From assembly GCF_001028625.1 (NCBI RefSeq), contig NZ_CP011805.1, positions 1,845,001 to 1,909,000 of the forward strand: 64,000 nt of DNA. The letters are read 5' to 3'. Numbering within the stretch: position 1 is the stretch's first letter; each line of letters opens with the position of its first letter. This DNA comes from Pelagerythrobacter marensis (GTDB taxonomy: Bacteria > Pseudomonadota > Alphaproteobacteria > Sphingomonadales > Sphingomonadaceae). The position numbers and the translations under genes were made by a program. The notes under the pieces were generated by a model, which searched no databases, was not told the DNA's origin, and saw nothing but the letters and a program-made list of their open reading frames with translations. Below, in pieces: positions 50,618 to 60,715 of the stretch.

Positions 50618-52045
50618 TCAGTCCTTCAACACCCAGGTATCCTTGGTCCCGCCGCCCTGGCTCGAATTGACGACCAGCGAGCCCTTGCGCATCGCCACCC
50701 GGCTCAGCCCCCCCGGCACGATCTCGATCCCGTCGGGCGACACCAGCACGAACGGGCGCAGGTCGACGTGGCGCGGGGCCAGCCCGCTGCGGGTGAAGAT
50801 GGGGCAGGTCGAAAGCGACAGCGTCGGCTGGGCAATGTAGTTTTCCGGCCGCGCCGTCAGCTTTTGGCGAAACGCGGCCAGTTCGCGCTTCGACGCGGCG
50901 GGGCCGATCAGCATCCCGTACCCGCCCGATCCGTGGACTTCCTTCACCACAAGATCGGCCAGATTGTCGAGGACGTAGGCGAGGCTGTCGGGGTCGGCGC
51001 AGCGCCAGGTGTCGACATTGGGCAGCAGAGGCTTCTCGCCGGTGTAGAACTCGACGATCTCGGGCATGAAACTGTAAATCGCCTTGTCATCGGCGACCCC
51101 CGTGCCCGGGGCATTCGCGATCGTGATCCCCCCGGCGCGATAGACATCCATGATCCCCGGTACGCCCAGCACCGAATCCGCGTTGAAGGTAAGCGGATCG
51201 AGGAAATCGTCGTCGACACGGCGATAGAGGACATCGACCGGTTCATATCCGCGCGTGGTGCGCATCGCGACCCGTCCGTCGGCCACGCGCAGGTCGCTGC
51301 CTTCGACCAGTTCCGCCCCCATCTGATCGGCGAGGAAGGCGTGTTCGAAGTATGCGCTGTTGTAAATGCCGGGGGTGAGCACGGCGACGGTCGGCTTGCC
51401 CGTAGTGCCGGCCGGTGCACAGGCCGCCAGGCTTTTCGCCAGCCTGCGGGGATAATCGGATACCTGGCAAACCGGGATGCGGGTGAACAGTTCGGGGAAC
51501 ATGGCCATCATCGTCTCGCGATTCTGGAGCATGTAGCTGACGCCCGACGGGGTGCGTGCGTTGTCTTCGAGGACATAGAAATCGTTCGGCCCCGTCCGCA
51601 CCAGATCGATCCCGACGACGTGGGTATAGACCCCGCCCGGCGGGGTGAAGCCGACCATGTTCGGTAACCAGGCGGGATTGTCGCGCAGCAGCCGTTCGGG
51701 GATCCGCCCGGCGCGCACGATTTCCTGGCGGTGGTAGAGATCGTGAATGAACGCATTGATCGCGCTCACCCGCTGTTCGATCCCGCGGGTCAGGCGGCGC
51801 CATTCGCTGGCGGTGATGATCCGCGGCACCATATCGAACGGGATCAGCCGTTCTTCGGCCTCGTTCTCGCCATAGACGTTGAAGGTGATGCCGGTGCGGC
51901 GGAAAGCGGTTTCGGCATCGCGATGCTTGCGCATCAGCACATTCGATTTCTGATCGTCGTACCAGTTGCGGTAATCGCGGTAGGCCGGACGAACCGAGCC
52001 GTCCTCGGCCCGCATTTCATCGAATTTAGCGTCCGCCTCGTACAT
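50618..52045 (-). CDS. Circularly permuted type 2 ATP-grasp enzyme
   Basis: The 475-residue enzyme of the CP-ATPgrasp (DUF404/407) family contains MYEADAKFDEMR, GITFNVYGENEAEERLIPFDMVPRII, FTPPGGVYTHVVGIDLVR, YVLEDNARTPSGVSYMLQNR, DVLYRRVDDDFLDP and VVKEVHGSGGYGML. The Arg/Asp/Gly stretches form the ATP site in a permuted order. Such enzymes form amide bonds with ATP, suggesting addition of an amino acid or peptide to a target. The ATG at 52045 has AAGGAGG six bases upstream. It is the first gene of the tightly packed four-gene unit, since the gap to the hydrolase is 71 bases. Confidence 0.94.
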   Translation of the reverse strand: MYEADAKFDEMRAEDGSVRPAYRDYRNWYDDQKSNVLMRKHRDAETAFRRTGITFNVYGENEAEERLIPFDMVPRIITASEWRRLTRGIEQRVSAINAFIHDLYHRQEIVRAGRIPERLLRDNPAWLPNMVGFTPPGGVYTHVVGIDLVRTGPNDFYVLEDNARTPSGVSYMLQNRETMMAMFPELFTRIPVCQVSDYPRRLAKSLAACAPAGTTGKPTVAVLTPGIYNSAYFEHAFLADQMGAELVEGSDLRVADGRVAMRTTRGYEPVDVLYRRVDDDFLDPLTFNADSVLGVPGIMDVYRAGGITIANAPGTGVADDKAIYSFMPEIVEFYTGEKPLLPNVDTWRCADPDSLAYVLDNLADLVVKEVHGSGGYGMLIGPAASKRELAAFRQKLTARPENYIAQPTLSLSTCPIFTRSGLAPRHVDLRPFVLVSPDGIEIVPGGLSRVAMRKGSLVVNSSQGGGTKDTWVLKD

Positions 52046-52116
52046 GAACCTCCTTGCCGCGATCGCGGACACGGAGTGCAGCCTACATGGGCCGGTCCGC
52101 ATGCCAAGTAAAAGAT

Positions 52117-52890
52117 TCAGACTTCGTCGAGTTCCCGCAACACCGCATGAATCGATTCGGGGGAGTAGGTGAAGCCCATGTGAGTGCAGCGCAGGGCGAT
52201 CGCCCGATCGCGCTCGCAATCGCGCCCCCGGGCGCTGCGCGGGCTGACGATCCCGTCACGCGGGCTCCACAGGGCGACGGTGGCGACCGGCGGCTTTTCG
52301 CAGATGTCGGTTTCGATGGGGGGCTGATCGACCCGGTGCCCGGTCACGAACTGATAGACGCGCCAGGCATGGTTGGCCCGCGGATCGCCCGAAAACGGCG
52401 ACCCCATCGTGATCACCTTGGCCACGCGATCGGGATGGCGCTTGGCGATTTCGCGCGCGAACAGGCCGCCCAGGCTCCAGCCGACCAGATAGACATCGCG
52501 TCCGTAGCGTTCGTGCACCTCGATCAGGCGCCGTTCCAGATAACGGATATTGTCTTCCGTCGGACCGAAGTTGACGCCCAGCCCCCACCGTTTCGCCTTG
52601 TGCCCGGCTCGCTCGATCAGACTCGCCATATAGCGCATACGAATGGGATGGGTCGCGAAGCCCGGCAGCAGCATCACGGTCCGCGGGTGTTCGGCCCGGG
52701 GAATGTCGATCTGGCGAAAGGGCCGCCGAACCGGTTCGGCCAGATGCGACAGCTCGCCGAGCAGATAGCGCAGTTTCGGCCTGCCGTGCGCCTCCGCTGC
52801 CGGTTCGCTGGCAAGCTCCCACCGCTGCACCAGCTCTTCGCGAGAGCTGGGCAGTTGCGAGAAAGACGAGGGGGCGGATGATGTTGCCAT
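52117..52890 (-). CDS. Alpha/beta hydrolase (esterase/acyltransferase-like)
   Basis: The 257-residue protein has RTVMLLPGFATHPIRMRYMASL, then the nucleophile elbow YLVGWSLGGLFAREIA (G-W-S-L-G). Next comes VITMGSPFSG. A possible acidic residue is in VALWSPRDGIV and the His in LRCTHMGFTYSPESI. It is like PHB-depolymerase/triacylglycerol lipase relatives. Substrate unknown. It lies on the same strand 71 bases before the ATP-grasp gene and could be co-transcribed. ATG 52890 was chosen, since upstream bases form part of the DUF3617 gap. Confidence 0.86.
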   Translation of the reverse strand: MATSSAPSSFSQLPSSREELVQRWELASEPAAEAHGRPKLRYLLGELSHLAEPVRRPFRQIDIPRAEHPRTVMLLPGFATHPIRMRYMASLIERAGHKAKRWGLGVNFGPTEDNIRYLERRLIEVHERYGRDVYLVGWSLGGLFAREIAKRHPDRVAKVITMGSPFSGDPRANHAWRVYQFVTGHRVDQPPIETDICEKPPVATVALWSPRDGIVSPRSARGRDCERDRAIALRCTHMGFTYSPESIHAVLRELDEV

Positions 52891-52994
52891 GGGACCGTTA
52901 TGCCGTTGCTGGGATAATGGTCGCTGAACGGCTGCGTTCCCGCCGTTCCCTGGCGTGCCCGTCTGCCCCCCTGATGGTCCGGGCTGCGACCGGT

Positions 52995-53537
52995 TCAGGG
53001 ACAATCGCCAATGCGTTCCGACTTGACCTGCATCGTCATCCGCATTTCGCCGCCGGGAATGGCATCCGATTTCTGGCTCATCGCCATGCGCATCGTGCTC
53101 GATTCCGCTTCGACCGTACCGTCGATCGTCATGTCGGCGCTCACGCCGCCGGGGCCCGAACAGGTCAGGGCGGCATCGAGGTCGCTACCCTGCGCATCGA
53201 ACTGCGAAAATTCGCACGAAACGCCCTCATCGCCTTCGCCCAGGCGCTGCACGATCCGGCGGAAGCCTTCGTCGGCCTGTTCCTGGGTGAGGCACTGGGT
53301 CGTGTCTTCGCCCTGCAGCCCGGCGGCCATTTCGCGCATCCGCGCCGCCTGATCGGGCGAGATGCCGGGAATCTCGAAATCGACGATCTCCGCGTTGCTG
53401 CGATAGAGGCCGGGCCGCGGCTTCACCAGTTTGTCCGCCGCAGCGATCACTTCTTCCGCGGTCTTCGGTTCATCCGGCTCGTTGCCGCAAGCCGCCAGCG
53501 CCAGCGCGCCCCCCACAACCAGTACCATCGCGCGCAT
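52995..53537 (-). CDS. DUF3617 lipoprotein
   Basis: The 180-residue protein has lipobox LALAACGNE (MRAMVLVVGGALALAACG). DUF3617 features follow: KPRPGLYRSNAEIVDFEIPG, QCLTQEQADEGFRRIVQRL and CEFSQFDAQGSDLDAALTCSGPGGVSADMTIDG. The paired Cys residues may make a disulfide. Role unknown, likely in the periplasm. A strong AGGAGC precedes the ATG at 53537. It is the first minus-strand gene before the hydrolase, divergent from uvrB with 103 bases between. Confidence 0.88.
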   Translation of the reverse strand: MRAMVLVVGGALALAACGNEPDEPKTAEEVIAAADKLVKPRPGLYRSNAEIVDFEIPGISPDQAARMREMAAGLQGEDTTQCLTQEQADEGFRRIVQRLGEGDEGVSCEFSQFDAQGSDLDAALTCSGPGGVSADMTIDGTVEAESSTMRMAMSQKSDAIPGGEMRMTMQVKSERIGDCP

Positions 53538-53640
53538 AACTATTGCTCCTTGCCGGATTTTTCCTTCGGCTTAGCTACCAAGCGGACGCCAGACTGCCAA
53601 GCGCTTGCCGCGCGCCGCGTGCGGGCCCATATCGCCAGAC

Positions 53641-55830
<2,190 letters not shown>

Positions 55831-55919
55831 GTCTGGGATGGCCAGCATCCGTCCGCAGCGTTGCACTCCGAGTTATCGAATGAACACAATCAGGCAGCGG
55901 AGGTTCGGGAGCGGCCGCC

Positions 55920-56200
55920 ATGATCATGGCTTTTACATCCAGGGAAACCCAGCGCATCTGGGAAGGCCGGCGCAGCAGAAAACTGCCGCCGGACATCCAA
56001 CGCCGCGCGCTGGCCACGCTGGCGATGATCGACGGGCGGACTTTCTCGACGACCTGAGAAATCCGCCCAGCAACCGCCTTCACACGCTGACCGGAGATCG
56101 CGCCGGCCAGCATTCGGTTTCAAGCAATCGGCAATGGCGTATATGTTTCACTTGGAAAGGCGGAAATGCGCATGACGTCGAAATCGTCGACTACCACTGA
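55920..56200 (+). pseudogene. higB: HigB-type toxin gene, frameshifted
   Basis: The first part, from ATG 55920 (MIMAFTSRETQRIWEGRRSR to ATLAMIDGRT), is in frame 3, but this frame stops at a TGA soon after 56050. The rest of a RelE/HigB toxin (LDDLRNPPSNRLHTLTGD, RAGQHSVSSNRQWRICFTW and DVEIVDYH, ending at 56200) is in the +2 frame. A single lost base in GGACTTTCTCG (about 56040-56046) joins the two into a full toxin of about 92 residues. It could be a true pseudogene, a sequence error, or (less likely) frameshift-dependent. It overlaps the higA start. Confidence 0.8.
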
Positions 56201-56492
56201 TTCCGACTGGCTGCACAACCCGCACGCCGGCGAATTGCTGCTGTCGGAATTTATGACCCCGCTCGACCTCACCCCAGCCGCTTTGGCCGAAGCCATCGCC
56301 GTCGATGCTGCGCGGATCGTCGCTGTGATCGAGGGGGCAACCCGCATCGACGGTGAACTCGACCTGCGGCTCACACGCTATTTTCGAATGTCGGAGGGTT
56401 TTTTCCTCCGCCTCCAGGACCAGTTCGAAATCCGCGAAGGCAAGCGCGCGCTCGATGGCGAGCTGGAGCGGATCGTACCGCGCGCCGCATAA
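56166..56492 (+). CDS. higA: HigA-family antitoxin
   Basis: The 108-residue helix-turn-helix protein has HNPHAGELLLSEFMTPLDLTPAALAEAIAVDAARIVAVIEGATRIDGELDLRLTRYF, the XRE/HigA pattern, followed by GFFLRLQDQFEIREGKRALDGELERI. It is expected to bind the HigB toxin and repress its own operon. It overlaps the 3' end of higB by 35 bases. ATG 56166 has AAGGCGG near; ATG 56172 is possible. With higB broken, it is an orphan antitoxin if the frameshift is real. Confidence 0.93.
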   Translation: MRMTSKSSTTTDSDWLHNPHAGELLLSEFMTPLDLTPAALAEAIAVDAARIVAVIEGATRIDGELDLRLTRYFRMSEGFFLRLQDQFEIREGKRALDGELERIVPRAA

Positions 56493-56542
56493 CTTCGTCG
56501 CGCCCGATTTACCTCGCGCGCGCGCTTTGCCATAGCTGCGCC

Positions 56543-58039
56543 ATGATCTTCCGAACCTTGCTGGCCGCAACGACGGCTTTCGCCCTTCTCTCTCCCGCCG
56601 TCGCGCAATCGGACGATGGCGAAGACGTGTCTGAGGCAAAGGAAACCTACAAAGCCAATTCGGCCAGCCGCACCTTCACCGGCACGTTCGGCGGGCGCAG
56701 CCTGCGTTATACCGCGACGGTCGAAGAGCAGGTTCTGAAGGGCAACGACGGTACGCCCAAGGCGGCGATTGTCACCACTGCCTATATCGCCGAGCCGCGC
56801 GATCCCTCGCGCCCCGTCACGTTCCTGTTCAACGGCGGCCCCGGCTCCGGCTCGGTATGGTTGCAGATGGGCGCTTTCGGGCCGCAACGGGTCGCCATCC
56901 CGTCCGATGCGCGCGACGACGGCGCGCCCCCCTTCCCCATCGTTCACAACCCGGAATCGATCCTCGACGTCACCGACCTCGTCTTCATCGACCCGGTCGG
57001 CACGGGGTTCAGCCATACCATCGGCGATACGAAGGGGGAGGAATACTGGGGCGTCACCAAGGACGCCAAATCGGTCGCCGCCGTCATCCGCAAATGGATC
57101 GGCGACAACGGCCGCTGGAACAGCCCCAAGTTTCTGGGCGGCGAAAGCTATGGCACCACCCGCTCCGCCGCGGTCGTGCACGAGCTGGAGGGCGGATACA
57201 ACGACGTATCGCTCAACGGTGTGATCCTGATTTCCACCGTCCTCGATTTCGGCGCCGGGGCGGAAACGCAAGGGGCGGAGCTGGGCTATATCACCACGCT
57301 GCCGACAATGGCCGCGACCGCGCTGTACCATGGCAAGGCCACCGCACCATCGGTCGAACAGTTCGTGGAGGAAGCGCGCCAGTTCGCAATCGGCCCCTAC
57401 GCCGCCTTCCTGCTGAAAGGGCAGAACGCGCCCGCCGGCGAACGTGCGGCGGTGCGCCGCGAGCTGGCCCGTTTTACCGGCCTTTCGGAACAGTTTCTGG
57501 AACGTGCGGACCTGCGCGTTTCCTCGCGCCGGTTCTACAAGGAACTGCTTCGGGACCGCGGCCTGACCGTCGGCCGGCTCGACAGCCGCTATACCGGCGT
57601 GGACTACGACAGCGCTGGCGAGGCACCCGACAACGATCCCAGCTTCTACGGCATCGACGGCGGGTATGCCGCCGCGATCAACCACTTCATGCGCGATACG
57701 ATCGGCTATCGCACGCAGCGCGATTACGTGACGATCGGCAGCGTCGGCCCGTGGGACTGGCGGATAGAAGGTGGGCGCGACACCAACGCCTATCTCAACG
57801 TCGCGCCGTATCTGGGCAAGGCCATGCGCGAAAATTCGGGGATGCGAATTCTCGTCGCGCAGGGATGGTACGATTTCGCCACGCCGTTCTTCGCCGCCGA
57901 ATATGCGTTGACCCGCACCGGTTTCCCGCAGGACCGGATCGAATGGCAGTACTACGATGCCGGCCACATGATGTATATTCGTGACGAGGATCGCCGGAAG
58001 CTGTCCGACGATGTCCGCGCCTTCATCCGCGCGCGCTGA
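56543..58039 (+). CDS. S10 family serine carboxypeptidase
   Basis: The 498-residue secreted protein has a signal peptide (MIFRTLLAATTAFALLSPAVAQ). The S10 motifs follow: TFLFNGGPGSGSVWLQMGAFGP, DPVGTGFSHTIG, the nucleophile in LGGESYGTTRSAAVVHEL, Asp near VAQGWYDFATPF, and His in YDAGHMMYIRDEDRR. It removes C-terminal residues from peptides at acidic pH, probably in the periplasm or outside. The next lipoprotein gene follows within a few bases, suggesting a unit. Confidence 0.92.
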   Translation: MIFRTLLAATTAFALLSPAVAQSDDGEDVSEAKETYKANSASRTFTGTFGGRSLRYTATVEEQVLKGNDGTPKAAIVTTAYIAEPRDPSRPVTFLFNGGPGSGSVWLQMGAFGPQRVAIPSDARDDGAPPFPIVHNPESILDVTDLVFIDPVGTGFSHTIGDTKGEEYWGVTKDAKSVAAVIRKWIGDNGRWNSPKFLGGESYGTTRSAAVVHELEGGYNDVSLNGVILISTVLDFGAGAETQGAELGYITTLPTMAATALYHGKATAPSVEQFVEEARQFAIGPYAAFLLKGQNAPAGERAAVRRELARFTGLSEQFLERADLRVSSRRFYKELLRDRGLTVGRLDSRYTGVDYDSAGEAPDNDPSFYGIDGGYAAAINHFMRDTIGYRTQRDYVTIGSVGPWDWRIEGGRDTNAYLNVAPYLGKAMRENSGMRILVAQGWYDFATPFFAAEYALTRTGFPQDRIEWQYYDAGHMMYIRDEDRRKLSDDVRAFIRAR

Positions 58040-58043
58040 TCGG

Positions 58044-58601
58044 GTGGTGCGCCGGCTGGTATTCTGCGCGGGGCTGCTCGTGCTGGCAGCGTGCAAGCCG
58101 CCTGCGGTCGACGATTACGTCGAACGGGTGGCGCTGGACGAAGCGAAGACCCACGCCAGCGAGCCGCTGCCCTCGCCCGACACCACCGGGGCCCTATGGG
58201 CGGAAAGCGATCGCCCGGGGCGCATCCTTTATGGCAAGCCTGGTGCAGAACCCCTGCTCTCGCTGGCGTGCGAGGAAGGGGCAGACAATCCGCGCATCCA
58301 TGTCACCCGCTATGTCGCGGCCGATGCCAAGGCGAAGGCCATTCTGGCGCTGATCGGCAACGGCCACGTCGCGCGCGTCCCGGTCGATGCGACATGGAAC
58401 GGGCGCGCATGGCTGTGGGAAGGATATATCGAGGCGGAAGATCCCGGGCTGGACGTGCTGACCGGATTACGCCGGATCGAGGCGACCGTCCCGGGCGGGG
58501 GAACGGTCGAAATTCACCCTAGCGCCCGCCCCCAGCATCTGGTCGAAGTTTGTCTTGGCCAGCGCCAGCCGGATGATCCGGTGCCGCCTGTGCAAGAGTG
58601 A
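58044..58601 (+). CDS. Hypothetical lipoprotein, C-terminal region overlapping dsbD
   Basis: The frame has a lipobox LLVLAACKPP after a short signal (VRRLVFCAGLLVLAAC). The start is most likely GTG 58044 or 58047, five to eight bases after the S10 stop; ATG 58011 inside S10 is an alternative. Features include LLSLACEEGADNPRIHVTRYVAADAKAK, MRRIEATVPGGGTVEIHPS-like strands and a late Cys in LVEVCLGQ. The stop at 58601 overlaps the 3' end of the convergent dsbD by 83 bases. No known family name. The strong lipobox supports a real gene. Confidence 0.7.
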   Translation: MVRRLVFCAGLLVLAACKPPAVDDYVERVALDEAKTHASEPLPSPDTTGALWAESDRPGRILYGKPGAEPLLSLACEEGADNPRIHVTRYVAADAKAKAILALIGNGHVARVPVDATWNGRAWLWEGYIEAEDPGLDVLTGLRRIEATVPGGGTVEIHPSARPQHLVEVCLGQRQPDDPVPPVQE

Positions 58602-60651
58602 CCAGCGCATCGGGGCCGAGGACTTGCGGCAGCTGCCGTCCTTCCTCGCCCGGTTCGTACCAGAGATAGAGCGGAACGCCCGCCGCGCCGTGGTTCGACA
58701 GGAATTCGGTGATGGCCGGATCGCGCCGCGTCCAGTCGCCCCGCAGGGTCACCACGCCGGCGCGCTGGAAAGCCTCGCGCGTTGCCTCACGCTCGATCGC
58801 GACGCTTTCGTTGACCTTGCAGCTCACGCACCAGTCGGCGGTGAACCAGACGAAGACGGGCCGGCCCGTGGCGCGCGCATCGGCGAGCGCGGATTTGCTG
58901 AAGGGTGTGGGATCGAGCAGGCTTTCCGCCACTTCAACTTCTTCGCTCACCACGCGGGGGAGGAAGGCGATTGCAGCCCCGGTGACGAGCAGCGCCGCGA
59001 GCAGTCCGGCCCAGGGCCGCGCAGCGAAGCGGCGGCGGCCCAGAACCGCGAGGATGACGACGATAACCGCAGCCAGGGCGGCGGCGCCCCAGCCGAATGT
59101 CGTGCCGCCCAGCCGGAAACACAGCCACAACAGCGCAGCCGCCGTCAGCGCCATCGGGACGGACATGATCCTGCGGAACGTTTCCATCCACGGCCCCGGC
59201 CGGGGGAGGAGCCGGCGCAGCGCCGGAATCAGACCGATGGCGAGGAACGGCAGGGCAAGCCCGAACCCCAGCGAGGCGAACAGCAGCAGCGCCTCCACCG
59301 GCGGAAGGATCAGCGCCGCGCCCAGCGCCGCCGCCATGAACGGGCCGGTACAGGGCGTCGCCACGAACGCTGCCAGCACCCCGGTGGCGAATGCGCCAGC
59401 AGGTTCGCCCCGGCGCGTCAGCGAAAACGAGGGCAGATCGAACAGGCCCGCGAGATTGGCGGCAATCGCCGTCGCCAGCGCCAGCAGCCCGATCACCACC
59501 CCCGGTTCCTGAAGCTGGAAGGCCCAGCCAACCGCCTCGCCGGCGGAACGCAGCGCCAGCAGCAGGGCGCCCAGCCCGATGCAGGCGATCAGCACGCCCG
59601 CAGTGTAGGCCAGCCCTTCGCGTCGCGCCTCCGCCTGGCTGCCGCCGGCTCTCGCCAGGCTGAGCGCCTTGAGGCTCAGAATCGGGAAGACGCAGGGCAT
59701 GATATTGAGCAGCAGACCGCCCGCAATCGCTCCGGCCACGAGAATCCAGAACGGCGGGATCTCGCGCACCGGCACCGGATTTCCGGCATTGGGCACAGCC
59801 CCCGGAACCGCAGTGAACCGCACCCCGACATCGCGAGAAAACGCCAGAATCCCATCCAGCCGGGTCGGCGCGGGCTCGCGCACGATTTCTGCCGGGAGAT
59901 TGAGCTGATCGAGCGGGATTTCCGCGATCAGCAGGTCGCCTTCGCGGAAGAACGTCTGCTGCCTGGCATAGGCCGGACGCAGGCCCCGGCCCAGTTCCCG
60001 TTCTTCGACGAACAGATGCGGTTCGGAAAGATCCATATCGACCGGCAGCGGGATGCCGATCCGCAGAAGGCGATCCTCGATCGCGAAGTTCGCGCGGCTG
60101 TCCAGCGTCGGCGCGATAGAGGCGCGCCAGCGCACGAAGCGCGGATCGTCCTCCGCCGCGGCGGGATCAAGCTCCAGCTCGGCCCGCTGGGGAACGCACA
60201 GCTTGTCGGTACACGCGAGATAGTCGGCAACCAGGCCAATCGGGTCGATCGCTTCGACATCGGCGCCGCGCGGGACGCGGATCGGCACCAGAACGGTATA
60301 GGCGCCTTCGTAAACGTGGTTCATCAGCCCGCCGATCACGAGCCGGCGCGGCACCGGATAGAGCGGTTCGCCCGCCGACCAGCCGCGCGGCAGATCCCAC
60401 GCGAGTTCCATGCCCAGGCCCGCGTCACCCGGATTCGACCAGTAGCCGTGCCATTCATCGGTTCGCGGCACGAAATGGAGCGCCAGCATCCATTCGCCGC
60501 CAGCCGTCGGCCCGCCGTCGGCGATCAGTTCGGCCCGGATATTGTCGTCGGAGATCTGGGGCTGCGCCGCCGCACCTGCGGGCATCAACAGGGCCAGCGC
60601 AGCGAACAGCGCCAGCACGGCCCGCGCGAACCGACGCGCCCCCCCGTCCAT
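58519..60651 (-). CDS. dsbD: Protein-disulfide reductase, DsbD/ScsB-type
   Basis: The 710-residue protein moves electrons from cytoplasmic thioredoxin to periplasmic thiol proteins. It has a signal peptide (ALFAALALLMPAGAAAQ). The N-terminal domain carries a Cys pair in LACTDKLCVPQ (about 143-148). The eight-helix membrane domain has Cys in NIMPCVFPILSLKALSLA (near 317) and VATPCTGPFMAAALG (near 432). The thioredoxin domain has WCVSCKVNE near 605. The long N-terminal domain resembles ScsB. Start 60651 gives the best signal peptide. The gene is divergent from the UbiH-family gene, and its end overlaps the lipoprotein gene. Confidence 0.92.
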   Translation of the reverse strand: MDGGARRFARAVLALFAALALLMPAGAAAQPQISDDNIRAELIADGGPTAGGEWMLALHFVPRTDEWHGYWSNPGDAGLGMELAWDLPRGWSAGEPLYPVPRRLVIGGLMNHVYEGAYTVLVPIRVPRGADVEAIDPIGLVADYLACTDKLCVPQRAELELDPAAAEDDPRFVRWRASIAPTLDSRANFAIEDRLLRIGIPLPVDMDLSEPHLFVEERELGRGLRPAYARQQTFFREGDLLIAEIPLDQLNLPAEIVREPAPTRLDGILAFSRDVGVRFTAVPGAVPNAGNPVPVREIPPFWILVAGAIAGGLLLNIMPCVFPILSLKALSLARAGGSQAEARREGLAYTAGVLIACIGLGALLLALRSAGEAVGWAFQLQEPGVVIGLLALATAIAANLAGLFDLPSFSLTRRGEPAGAFATGVLAAFVATPCTGPFMAAALGAALILPPVEALLLFASLGFGLALPFLAIGLIPALRRLLPRPGPWMETFRRIMSVPMALTAAALLWLCFRLGGTTFGWGAAALAAVIVVILAVLGRRRFAARPWAGLLAALLVTGAAIAFLPRVVSEEVEVAESLLDPTPFSKSALADARATGRPVFVWFTADWCVSCKVNESVAIEREATREAFQRAGVVTLRGDWTRRDPAITEFLSNHGAAGVPLYLWYEPGEEGRQLPQVLGPDALVTLAQAAPDHPAGAGQDKLRPDAGGGR

Positions 60652-60715
60652 TGTCCTTGCTTCGATCACAGGCATGGCCCTAGGACGGCGGAAGGATTAC
60701 CGCAACGAGAAGGCG

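Noticed and set aside
56040..56046. Programmed -1 frameshift in higB
   Set aside because: No slippery heptamer (X XXY YYZ) and no clear downstream pseudoknot; a base loss or read error is simpler.
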